34,095 bases of DNA from Chitinophagia bacterium (lineage in GTDB: Bacteria; Bacteroidota; Bacteroidia; Chitinophagales; Chitinophagaceae). Position 1 is the stretch's first letter; every line of letters begins with the position of its first letter. The stretch lies in the NCBI GenBank assembly GCA_021324175.1, contig JAJPJP010000307.1, positions 1 through 34,095 on the forward strand. Direction: 5' to 3'. The notes under the pieces are model-generated. The model was given only the letters and a program-made list of their open reading frames with translations. It searched no databases and was not told the DNA's origin. The translations under genes were made by a program, and so were the position numbers. Below are positions 17,788 to 25,634 of this stretch, piece by piece.

Positions 17788-18414
17788 TTGAACATCAATA
17801 AATATATCCTCTCCCATTGTGCGATTAGTAAAAATGCTGTTTATAAGAACGGGCAGAAAATATTTGAAAAGGCCGCCGCAAATCCGCTGGATTTTTTACA
17901 TTCAACTTATGAGCACTTTAATTTAAACTATCCAAAATTTTACAAGATGGATGGTTTAAGTAAGCTTGGCTTGCTTGCATCAGACATATTGCTTGCCGGC
18001 GAAAGCATTATTAAAGATATTAGACCTCAGGGTATTGGAATTGTCCTATCCAACACCAATTCCAGCCTGGATATGGATATCAAATATTTGCAAAGCCTTC
18101 AGGATTTTGCCAGCCCGGCATTATTCGTATATACGTTGCCAAATATTGTAATCGGAGAAGTATGCATTCGTAATGGCTTCAAGGGAGAAAATGCTTTTTT
18201 TATTTTTGAAGATTTTAATGCAGCCTTTATTGAACAATATGTTAGCCATTTGCTGAATAATAATTTGTTGCAAATTTGTATTTGCGGATGGGTTGAATTT
18301 CTAAAGGATAACTACAAAGTGGTATTGTATTTAGCAGGTAAAACTGGCGGGCCCAGTGTCAAATTATTTACAAAAGAAACTATGGATAGTATATTTAACA
18401 ACGAAGCTTTGTAG
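17788..18414 (+). CDS. Half-length ketosynthase-like protein without catalytic residues (ApeC/chain-length-factor-like)
   Basis: 208 residues, equal to the N-terminal half of a ketosynthase only. The stretch RPQGIGIVLSNTNSSLDMDI matches the region before the active site, and YTLPNIVIGEVCIRNGFKGE matches the segment where other KS proteins carry the nucleophile helix, but there is no TACSS, HGT or GHxxGA motif. This fits the 'beta-ketoacyl synthase, N-terminal' family found in aryl polyene clusters, where such a protein acts as chain-length factor for the main KS. It must start at TTG (17788), since the first in-frame ATG would remove 53 residues. It ends directly against the next KS gene (TAG then ATG, no gap), suggesting coupled translation and a complex. 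Confidence 0.75.
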   Translation: MNINKYILSHCAISKNAVYKNGQKIFEKAAANPLDFLHSTYEHFNLNYPKFYKMDGLSKLGLLASDILLAGESIIKDIRPQGIGIVLSNTNSSLDMDIKYLQSLQDFASPALFVYTLPNIVIGEVCIRNGFKGENAFFIFEDFNAAFIEQYVSHLLNNNLLQICICGWVEFLKDNYKVVLYLAGKTGGPSVKLFTKETMDSIFNNEAL

Positions 18415-19635
18415 ATGCAATTAACAAAAAATACACCGCCTGTTTTTGTTGCCGGCGTTGGCGTTGTTTCTGCTATCGGCAATAATGCAGCAGAATGCCT
18501 ATCCTCGCTTGAAAATTACAAGGCAGGCATGGGGGCCATTACTCACCTGGAAACTTTGCATAATGAGCAACTGCCTGTGGCGGAGGTTAAGCTAAGCAAT
18601 AAAGACCTTGAAGATATCACTCGGATGGATTCGGGAACAAGCCGCACAGCTTTATTAAGTATGATGGCTGCAAAAGAGGCACTGCTTGATGCAGGCATTG
18701 ACAATATCTCTTCCCTGCGAACTGGTTTTGTTTCGGCAAATACTGTTGGCGGTATGGATAAAACCGAACAGTTCTACGCAGATTTTCTTTCTGATAATAA
18801 AAAAGGAAAATTGAGGGATGTGATAAATCATGAATGCGGCAAGGTTACAGACCTGGTGGCCGACGCTTTGGGAATAAATTCATATATAAGCACTATAAGT
18901 ACAGCATGTTCTTCTTCGGCAAATGCCATTTTTTTTGCAGCAAGATTAATTAAACATGGCATGCTTGATGTGGCGATTGCAGGTGGCGCCGATGCCCTAA
19001 CAAAATTTACCCTTAATGGGTTCAATGCGCTGATGATACTTGACAAAGAGTACTGCAAACCTTTTGATGACAAACGCCAGGGGTTAAATCTGGGAGAAGG
19101 AGCAGGCTATGTCGTTTTGGTATCGGCAAGAGTAGCAATGTCCCTAAAAAAAAACCTTTACTGTGAGTTGACCGGCTATTGCAATAAAAACGATGCTTAT
19201 CACCAAACCGCTTCTTCTCCCGATGGCACCGGCCCGTATCTTGCCATGAAGGGCGCACTCGCATTAAGCGGCCTTCAGCCTTCAGATGTAGACTATATCA
19301 ATTTGCATGGTACAGCTACGCAAAACAACGATTTTACAGAAGGCACCGCCATAAAAAGGTTATTTGATCCTAAATATCCACCCATGAGCTCAACTAAATC
19401 TTTTACCGGCCATACGTTGGGCGCGAGTGGTGGAATCGAGGCTGTCTTTTCAATATTTTCAATCATCCGCGGCATTATTTATCCCACCCTCCGCCTGCAA
19501 ACACCCATGCACGAATTCACTTTTTCGGCAGAATCCTTTTTTTCTGTAAAGGAGGATATAAGAAATGTTTTGAGTAATTCATTTGGTTTTGGTGGTAATT
19601 GCACTTCGCTGGTATTTTCAAAAATTACAGGATGA
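18415..19635 (+). CDS. Beta-ketoacyl synthase 2 (FabF-like, complete)
   Basis: 406 residues, full thiolase fold. Cys165 lies in ISTACSSSANAI, His298 in NLHGTATQNND and His333 in FTGHTLGASGG. GLNLGEGAGYVVL and NSFGFGGNCTSLVFS complete the pattern. It is a type II condensing enzyme for polyene elongation. It is very close in motifs to the ketosynthase at 22138-23325 on the other arm (both have TACSSSANAI and NSFGFGGNCTSL). The two likely arose by duplication, each followed by a chain-length-factor-like gene. The start overlaps nothing and abuts the previous stop. The end overlaps the next start by ATGA, a tight translational coupling expected for a KS/CLF pair. Confidence 0.88.
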   Translation: MQLTKNTPPVFVAGVGVVSAIGNNAAECLSSLENYKAGMGAITHLETLHNEQLPVAEVKLSNKDLEDITRMDSGTSRTALLSMMAAKEALLDAGIDNISSLRTGFVSANTVGGMDKTEQFYADFLSDNKKGKLRDVINHECGKVTDLVADALGINSYISTISTACSSSANAIFFAARLIKHGMLDVAIAGGADALTKFTLNGFNALMILDKEYCKPFDDKRQGLNLGEGAGYVVLVSARVAMSLKKNLYCELTGYCNKNDAYHQTASSPDGTGPYLAMKGALALSGLQPSDVDYINLHGTATQNNDFTEGTAIKRLFDPKYPPMSSTKSFTGHTLGASGGIEAVFSIFSIIRGIIYPTLRLQTPMHEFTFSAESFFSVKEDIRNVLSNSFGFGGNCTSLVFSKITG

Positions 19636-20690
19636 AAATATACATACGTTCAGTCGCATGCATATCGCCACAGGAAACTTTTGGCCCGGTGTCCTTTCTC
19701 GTTCGCCCTATCACCAATAATGGTAATTTCCTTAAAGCCATAGAACCCGCTTACGAAGCCATAATTGACCCTAGGCTAACAAGGCGAATGAGCCGCATAA
19801 TAAAAATGGGTGTTGCGGCTGCAATGGAGTGTTTATCGAAAGGCGGCATACCAAGCCCGGACGCGATTGTTACAGGAACGGCTTATGGCTGCCTGGAGGA
19901 TACGGGCATTTTTCTAAGTCAGCTTATTCGGCAAGGCGAGCAAATGCTTTCACCAACCGCTTTCATACAGTCTACCCATAATTCAGTGGGCGCGCAAATA
20001 GCGTTGATGCTTAAATGCAATGGGTACAACAACACATTTGTCCACAGAGGCTTCTCATTTGAAAGCGCTTTACTTGATAGCATGATGCTGTTGGAGGAAA
20101 AAGAATCTGAAAATGTTTTGTTGGGGGGCATTGATGAAATGACAGATGCAAGCTTTGCTATTCTAAGCCGATTTGGCTTGTATAAAAATGCACCTGTTTC
20201 CAACCTGTCTTTATTTCACTCAAAGTCAGCCGGTACGATCGGTGGAGAAGGTGCTGCATTTTTTCTCTTGTCATCCGAGCACTCTCAGAATGATTATGCC
20301 CAATTAGAAGGGCTTACTACTTTTTACAAACCATCATCCAGAACGGGTATTGCAAGAAACATTGCTGATTTTATCAACGCACATTCCTTAACGGCTGGTG
20401 AAATTGATCTTGTAATAACTGGAAAGAATGGTGACCAAAATCATGATAAGGTATATGACTTTTTGCATGAAAGCATATTTACTAACAATGCCGTAATTAA
20501 TTACAAATGCTTATGTGGGGAATACCCTACCGCTATTTCTTTTGCCATGTGGCTTGCTGCAAAAATTTTGAATGATGGGAAAGCCCCTGCCATTCTAGGG
20601 TACAGCGGCAACAAGCAAATAAAACGAGTACTGATATATAATAACTATCTCGGTATTCATCACTCGCTTATTTTGTTATCTGCCATTTAG
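19632..20690 (+). CDS. Chain-length-factor-like ketosynthase homologue 1 (all catalytic residues lost)
   Basis: 352 residues from the ATG at 19632, which overlaps the preceding KS stop (ATGA); a start at 19599 would overlap by 37 nt and lengthen an otherwise well-aligned N-terminus. The fold is KS-like (VLLGGIDEMTDA, GTIGGEGAAFFLLS), but the nucleophile position is Gly140 in FVHRGFSFES, the HGT loop is TGKNGD (263-268) and the GHxxGA loop is CGEYPTAISF. It cannot condense and should act as the partner of KS 2, shaping chain length. Its closest relative here is the gene at 21092-22132, which has the same VHRG and CGEYPT replacements. Both families begin with the same ISPQ(E/Q)TF element. Confidence 0.82.
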   Translation: MKIYIRSVACISPQETFGPVSFLVRPITNNGNFLKAIEPAYEAIIDPRLTRRMSRIIKMGVAAAMECLSKGGIPSPDAIVTGTAYGCLEDTGIFLSQLIRQGEQMLSPTAFIQSTHNSVGAQIALMLKCNGYNNTFVHRGFSFESALLDSMMLLEEKESENVLLGGIDEMTDASFAILSRFGLYKNAPVSNLSLFHSKSAGTIGGEGAAFFLLSSEHSQNDYAQLEGLTTFYKPSSRTGIARNIADFINAHSLTAGEIDLVITGKNGDQNHDKVYDFLHESIFTNNAVINYKCLCGEYPTAISFAMWLAAKILNDGKAPAILGYSGNKQIKRVLIYNNYLGIHHSLILLSAI

Positions 20691-20718
20691 TGAAATGTGA
20701 TATCGCTAAAAACACCGT

Positions 20719-21087
20719 ATGCTGATAAATAGCTTTTATACCCTGACTGTTTTAAATATACAGTCATCCACCGCTAATATAACAGTCCAGTTGAATGAAA
20801 AACATGCTATTTATAATGGACATTTTCCTGGGCAGCCTATTGTACCAGGCGCATGCTTAATGCAAATGGTGAAAGAAATTACTGAAGTTATCATGGAAAG
20901 TAAACTGCAAATGTTAAGGGCTGATGAACTTAAGTTTATTTGGCCTGTAAACCCTGTTAATGACAATATTTTGCAAGGAATCATTGAGTACGTGGTTGAT
21001 GATAAAAATCAAATAAACATTGTTGCGAATTTTTCTCAAAATAGTAAAGCATGTTTTAAATGTAAAGCTGCATTTATACGTAATTAA
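20719..21087 (+). CDS. Hotdog-fold dehydratase half-site subunit 2 (ApeI-like, His present, Glu replaced)
   Basis: 122 residues. The FabZ signature NGHFPGQPIVPG is intact with catalytic His35. The catalytic acid, 14 residues later in FabZ, is Gln49 here (GACLMQMVKEITE). That is the reverse of the protein at 16131-16553, which keeps the Glu and lacks the His. In FabZ-type enzymes His and Glu of one site come from two subunits, so a heterodimer of these two proteins would have one working site, as in ApeI:ApeP. It dehydrates 3-hydroxyacyl-ACP to the conjugated enoyl chain. It is the last gene of arm A, with its stop 4 nt from the stop of the opposing gene. Confidence 0.8.
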   Translation: MLINSFYTLTVLNIQSSTANITVQLNEKHAIYNGHFPGQPIVPGACLMQMVKEITEVIMESKLQMLRADELKFIWPVNPVNDNILQGIIEYVVDDKNQINIVANFSQNSKACFKCKAAFIRN

Positions 21088-21091
21088 AATG

Positions 21092-22132
21092 TTATTCAGT
21101 TTTTGACACGAGCATGAAGCTATGCTGCACCCCCTTATGACAATTGTAAATAAGAATATTACTATACGTTGTTTTTGAATCGCCCTTTTTTAGCATGTGC
21201 GCGGGCAATGGAACACCGCTAATTAATTTACATGCAAGCCACAATGCAAACGCTGAAGAGGTTGGATATTCCCCACACATATGCTTAAACCTTGCTACGG
21301 CAATATCATTTTTCAGTAGATTTTCAGCATTTGCATAATATGCCAAAAGACGAGAATCCCCATTTTCACCGCTTAATAACAGGTCAATATTTGTGTTGAT
21401 ATGCTGTTCTAAAAATTGTTGTAGATGTTGTTGCATCTTCATTGCAACTATAGTATGTAAGGTTGATATATTTACAACCTTCGCGACAGCATTGTATTTA
21501 TCATTATTAACCAGCAGCATCACGGCTCCTTCGCCGGCAACCGTTCCTGTTGTGTTGGAGCTATAAAACCCCCCACTGGAAATATCCTCTTTTTTATACC
21601 ACCCGTCAAGACATTCTAATTTGTAATTGTAAGAAGATATTTCATCAACTCCTCCCAATAAATAACAATTGCGTGCATTTTCCCGCAAAAGCATTGCTGT
21701 ATCTATAGCTGCCATTTCAAATGCCAACCCCCTGTGCACATGTGTAATATTATAGCCCCTGTTAAGGCTTGCCAGGCTTAATTGGGATGCCAGGGCATTT
21801 GCCGTGCTTTGTACAAAATGGCCTGGTGTTAAAAGCCCCTCGTTATACTCGATAATCTCTTTTAAAAAAATGACACTATCTTCCATACCGCCATTCCCTG
21901 TGCCAATTATTATTCCGTTAAACCCTTCAACCTGCTTGATGAGAGGCATGGCCGCGCCTATACCGATTCTTGCCGTCTTGCCCATCCTGCGCAAACTGTT
22001 TTTAGGCATATCATTGTAAGCAGGTTCTACTGCATGTAGTCTGTTATTTACAGGTGTCTCTAAATCATCAATGGCTGTATTGTAAAATGTTTGCTGCGGA
22101 GAAATACAGCTTGTCTGATGAATATAGAACAT
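21092..22132 (-). CDS. Chain-length-factor-like ketosynthase homologue 2 (all catalytic residues lost)
   Basis: 346 residues from the ATG at 22132 (MFYIHQTSCISPQQTF), preferred over a TTG at 22141 because it aligns with the start of homologue 1 (MKIYIRSVACISPQETF). Nucleophile region VHRGLAFEMAA, HGT-loop region SGENGDSRLL and GHxxGA-loop region CGEYPTSSAFALW all lack the catalytic Cys, His and His. VAGEGAVMLLV and YLLGGVDEIS keep the fold motifs. It starts 5 nt after the stop of the ketosynthase at 22138-23325, so it is the natural partner of that enzyme. Last gene of arm B, convergent with arm A. Confidence 0.82.
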   Translation of the reverse strand: MFYIHQTSCISPQQTFYNTAIDDLETPVNNRLHAVEPAYNDMPKNSLRRMGKTARIGIGAAMPLIKQVEGFNGIIIGTGNGGMEDSVIFLKEIIEYNEGLLTPGHFVQSTANALASQLSLASLNRGYNITHVHRGLAFEMAAIDTAMLLRENARNCYLLGGVDEISSYNYKLECLDGWYKKEDISSGGFYSSNTTGTVAGEGAVMLLVNNDKYNAVAKVVNISTLHTIVAMKMQQHLQQFLEQHINTNIDLLLSGENGDSRLLAYYANAENLLKNDIAVARFKHMCGEYPTSSAFALWLACKLISGVPLPAHMLKKGDSKTTYSNILIYNCHKGVQHSFMLVSKTE

Positions 22133-22137
22133 ATGCG

Positions 22138-23325
22138 TCAAGATTCAGAAAAGATCAATGAAGTGCAATTGCCGCCAAAACCAAATGAGTTGGACATTAC
22201 ATGCTTTATCGGCAGCTTGCCATACGTTGTTGCGGGGCTAAGACCTATATTTTTGTCAATGTCAGTGAAATGCAGGCTTGGATAAACTTCCTGGTTAATG
22301 ATATTAAATACGCTGTATACAGCTTCGATGGCGCCCGAAGCTCCCAATGTATGCCCGATATTTGATTTTGTAGAAGTAAATACAGGGGGCTCGCCAAATA
22401 CGCGCCTCATCGCCCTGGTTTCTACCTCATCATTATTTTCAGTGGCGGTTCCATGCGCATTAATTAAATTAATATCACTTGCCTGCAATTGCCCCGAAAC
22501 CAATGCCCCCATCATGGCTGCATAGGGACCTTCACCATCATCTGACAAGGAAGTAGAATGAAATGCATCGCTGGTGTTGCAATAACCCTTTACTTCTGCA
22601 TAAACTTTTTTGTTCCTGGCGTCTTCTTCTTTTTCAAGTACGAGAAAAGCAGCACCCTCACCCAGATTTAAGCCCTGCCGATTGCTGTCAAAAGGCCTGC
22701 ATATCTCGGGCGAAAGAATATGAAGGGCATTAAAGCCGTTAATCGTAAATTTTGATAAGCTGTCTGCCCCGCCGACAATTGCCTTAGTAACCATGCCAAG
22801 CCTTATAAGCCTTGCCCCATACATAATTGCATTGGCCGATGATGAACAAGCAGTATTAACGGTATTAGCCAGCCCATTCATTTTATAGCGTTTATGCAGG
22901 TAAAGAAAAACGGATGAACAATCATACGAATCAAGGAATGGCGAATTCATACCCTTGTCATTTGCATCCCGGTACAACTCATCTGTTAAACACATGCCCC
23001 CAACTGTAGTTGCACCGATTAAAGCCGTATTAGGGGATGTTAATTGCTCGCGTGACAAGCCTGCGTCATCCAAAGCTTCCTCAAAAGCATGTGCAGCCAA
23101 TACGGTTGTGCGTGTCACGGAATTATCAGTAATGTTAAGCCTTGATTTTAATGTTTCAGTTGTTATTTTAATTTCTCCTGCGGGAAAAATTTCAGCGTAC
23201 CTTGAATGGAGGTAATCGGGCAAGCTAATTCCACATATACCCTTTCTGAGAGCTGTATGGTTTTCACGAGCAGATGGGCCCAAAGCGCTTATAATTCCAA
23301 TGCCTGTGATTAAGACCTTTGACAA
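22138..23325 (-). CDS. Beta-ketoacyl synthase 3 (FabF-like, complete)
   Basis: 395 residues. Cys160 is in NTACSSSANAIMYG, His291 in NAHGTATENND and His325 in NIGHTLGASGA. The N-terminal VLITGIGIISALGPS and C-terminal NSFGFGGNCTSLIFS are standard. It condenses malonyl-ACP with the growing chain. It follows the ACP gene by 11 nt and precedes chain-length-factor-like homologue 2 by 5 nt, giving an ACP-KS-CLF cassette like a minimal type II PKS. It resembles KS 2 of arm A more than KS 1 or KS 4, so the two KS/CLF pairs look like duplicates facing each other. Confidence 0.88.
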   Translation of the reverse strand: MSKVLITGIGIISALGPSARENHTALRKGICGISLPDYLHSRYAEIFPAGEIKITTETLKSRLNITDNSVTRTTVLAAHAFEEALDDAGLSREQLTSPNTALIGATTVGGMCLTDELYRDANDKGMNSPFLDSYDCSSVFLYLHKRYKMNGLANTVNTACSSSANAIMYGARLIRLGMVTKAIVGGADSLSKFTINGFNALHILSPEICRPFDSNRQGLNLGEGAAFLVLEKEEDARNKKVYAEVKGYCNTSDAFHSTSLSDDGEGPYAAMMGALVSGQLQASDINLINAHGTATENNDEVETRAMRRVFGEPPVFTSTKSNIGHTLGASGAIEAVYSVFNIINQEVYPSLHFTDIDKNIGLSPATTYGKLPIKHVMSNSFGFGGNCTSLIFSES

Positions 23326-23336
23326 TCAATAGTAAT

Positions 23337-23600
23337 TTATTTGGTTCCGTTCTGCTCAATATAGTCGACCATGGTATTTACATCAACCAAAATTTTACGG
23401 CCTTCCTTTGGATCTCTTATAACGATGCCATATTCCCTTTGCAGCAGCACAATTAGCTCCAGAGAATCTATTGAATCCAATCCCAACCCGTCACCAAATA
23501 AAGGTTCATCATCCTTAATATCTTCAGGCTTTAAGGATGTCAAATTCAAAAATTCAATAATCTGCTTCTTTAATAGCAGCTTTAATTCTGTTTTTTCCAT
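23337..23600 (-). CDS. Acyl carrier protein 1
   Basis: 87 residues, acidic, four-helix ACP size. The phosphopantetheine attachment is Ser43 in GLGLDSIDSLELIVLL. DDEPLFGDGLG before it and the VDVNTMVDYIEQ helix at the end fit the fold. The Ile after the active Ser is slightly unusual; Leu is commoner. It carries the growing polyene chain and probably presents it to the BtrH-like transferase encoded upstream in the same operon. Needs activation by a phosphopantetheinyl transferase such as the one at 32686-33378. Sits 10 nt after the permease stop. Confidence 0.9.
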   Translation of the reverse strand: MEKTELKLLLKKQIIEFLNLTSLKPEDIKDDEPLFGDGLGLDSIDSLELIVLLQREYGIVIRDPKEGRKILVDVNTMVDYIEQNGTK

Positions 23601-23610
23601 TTTAAATAAA

Positions 23611-24888
23611 TCAAATCAGGTTTTTTCTTTTCAAACCTGCAAAAGCCACTAGCAGTAATATCAATGTAATAGCCAATAAAGATAAAATATTTGTCATAAT
23701 GTCTTTCAATTTACCCCCCTCCAAGAACAAGGCATAAAACGCCTGTAAGCACCAGTGCAGGGGCGAAATAGCCATTATTGTTTTGAATGAATCCGGCATG
23801 ATAAAGCTTGGAACCATCACACCACCAAGTATAGACAAAATAACAATTGACACTGCCCCAAAGCCGTTTGCCTGTTCCTGTGTTTGTGCAAAAATGCCAA
23901 CACATAACGCATAGCTGACTGCGCACCAACCGCAGGTTAATGTCACCACCAGTAAACCCAGACGATCATGTGGCAGGGATAATGCAGGCAAACCAATGCG
24001 TGGGAAAAGCCAGATACCTAATGCAAATATTACAACGGCCTGCAAAAGTGTAACGGCAAGGTATGTTATTTGCTTAGATAAAATAGCTACCAGGTAATGT
24101 GTTGGTAAAGTTTTTAACCTTATAAAACTTCCGCTTAGTTTTTCCCTTACAATGCTGCCGGCCAGCGACATGACCACAAAGAACATGGCAAAAATCGTCC
24201 ACGCGGGTACGTTGTGTTGGGTTGCATTAAGTACGGTAATATCTCCGCTTTTTGACATGGGCACCTCGGTAATAGATAGCTTGTTGTTAAGCATATCATT
24301 TCCCAACGAATCGGGCATAGTTTTTTCATTGATCGAAAAGTAGAGGTTTTTTAACACCTGTCTGCTTTCAACCATTTGCAAGGCACTGCTTAGCCCGCCC
24401 AGCACAGACGCTTTAAATGATTGCTGAACCACTGGATTATAGTATAACGTGAGCGAGCTTAGATTACCCAGGTTGACTTTTGCGACGTCACCTTCCAGAC
24501 CAAAAGAATTTAAGGCTTTACCTGCTATGGTTTTCGCTTTTGATGCCACCTGCCGGGAAAAATTCGCCGGTATTATAATACCCAGCACAGCATTGTTTGA
24601 GCGAATATCTTCCTTAAACTTTTCTTCTTTCTCATCGCTGGGTATTTCTACCAGTTTAAACATGCCAACATTGTTGACTGCCTCAACAAACTGTATGCTT
24701 AATGCTCCTGTATCCTTGTTGCAAACAAGCAGGGAAACCTTTGTTTTATTAAGCAGGTCGAACGTATTATTTTGTATGCTCGTTACTACAATTACCAGTA
24801 CTACAGGCATGCCAAACATCAGCATAAGGCCCACTTTGTCGCGAAATAATATTTTCAGATCTTTTTGTATAGTTGCCCAGAGCTTCAT
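23611..24888 (-). CDS. ABC-2 type transporter permease
   Basis: 425 residues. One membrane helix near the N-terminus (about 20-37), a large extracytoplasmic loop (about 38-228), then five helices (about 229-247, 272-295, 311-333, 342-362 and 399-418), the layout of ABC-2 membrane proteins of the YhhJ/NatB kind. It partners the ATPase encoded just upstream, whose stop overlaps this start (ATGA). In this setting it would move the finished pigment, or a lipid-like intermediate, across or within the inner membrane. The cargo is inferred from context only. One permease gene suggests a homodimer. Confidence 0.85.
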   Translation of the reverse strand: MKLWATIQKDLKILFRDKVGLMLMFGMPVVLVIVVTSIQNNTFDLLNKTKVSLLVCNKDTGALSIQFVEAVNNVGMFKLVEIPSDEKEEKFKEDIRSNNAVLGIIIPANFSRQVASKAKTIAGKALNSFGLEGDVAKVNLGNLSSLTLYYNPVVQQSFKASVLGGLSSALQMVESRQVLKNLYFSINEKTMPDSLGNDMLNNKLSITEVPMSKSGDITVLNATQHNVPAWTIFAMFFVVMSLAGSIVREKLSGSFIRLKTLPTHYLVAILSKQITYLAVTLLQAVVIFALGIWLFPRIGLPALSLPHDRLGLLVVTLTCGWCAVSYALCVGIFAQTQEQANGFGAVSIVILSILGGVMVPSFIMPDSFKTIMAISPLHWCLQAFYALFLEGGKLKDIMTNILSLLAITLILLLVAFAGLKRKNLI

Positions 24889-25634
24889 GCGTTGGCATAA
24901 TTGTTACCTGTCAGGCTTAAGAACAATCCTTCAAGGCCACCCTGTTGGTGTTGTTCCAATAAATTTTCAAGCCTATCATTTGCTATTATTTTCCCCTTAT
25001 CCATTAAGGCTATTTGCCGGCAGAAGCCTTCAGCTTCGCTTAACTGGTGCGATGTATAAATAAGCGTAGTTCCACTCTTATTCAACTTTAAGAGGTAATT
25101 AATTATATCGCGCCTAGCCTGCACATCAACACCCACCGTTGGCTCGTCCAAAAACAATATCCCGGGTTTATGTATCACACCGATTGCAAGGTTTACTTTT
25201 CGCTTCATGCCACCCGAAAGTTTGCCTACTATTTTATTCTGTGCGTCTTTTAAATGCAGTATTTTAAGCAATTCTTCAGTTCTTTCTTTGGTCTCTTTTT
25301 TTGTCAAACCTGCCCATGCACCAAAAAAAGCCAAATTTTCAACAGGCGTCAGTTCTTCATACAGGGACAAATCCTGGGGCACATAACCGAAGAGTTTGTT
25401 AATGGATTTACTTTTGGTTTTAATGGTATTGCCCAATAATTTGATATCGCCATCCCATCCATGCAATAAGCCTGTCATCAGGCTCATTAATGTGGTCTTA
25501 CCTGCGCCATTGGGTCCGAATAGACCAAACCTTTCACCCGTATCAATGCTCAAGTTGAGGTTATTAAACAACTGAGTTGATTGTCCGTCATATGCAAAAT
25601 TTACATTTTTAATATCTACTGCCGGGTAGCTCAT
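24885..25634 (-). CDS. ABC transporter ATP-binding protein
   Basis: 249 residues from the ATG at 25634, which shares one base with the stop of the BtrH-like gene (TGATG); TTG at 25643 is the weaker alternative. Walker A GPNGAGKT is at 40-47, the Q-loop in GYVPQDLSLYEELT, signature LSGGMKRK at 139-146, Walker B ILFLDEPTVGVD at 159-170 and the H-loop in YTSHQLSEAEG. All catalytic elements are present. It energises the permease encoded by the overlapping downstream gene. The C-terminal end has the short helix typical of drug/lipid-type ABC-2 systems. Confidence 0.92.
   Translation of the reverse strand: MSYPAVDIKNVNFAYDGQSTQLFNNLNLSIDTGERFGLFGPNGAGKTTLMSLMTGLLHGWDGDIKLLGNTIKTKSKSINKLFGYVPQDLSLYEELTPVENLAFFGAWAGLTKKETKERTEELLKILHLKDAQNKIVGKLSGGMKRKVNLAIGVIHKPGILFLDEPTVGVDVQARRDIINYLLKLNKSGTTLIYTSHQLSEAEGFCRQIALMDKGKIIANDRLENLLEQHQQGGLEGLFLSLTGNNYANA

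Noticed and set aside
24449-25063. 204-codon plus-strand frame over the ABC permease and ATPase genes
   Set aside because: It is fully antisense to two genes with clear motifs, and its Ser/Thr/Leu-rich translation has no recognisable domain.
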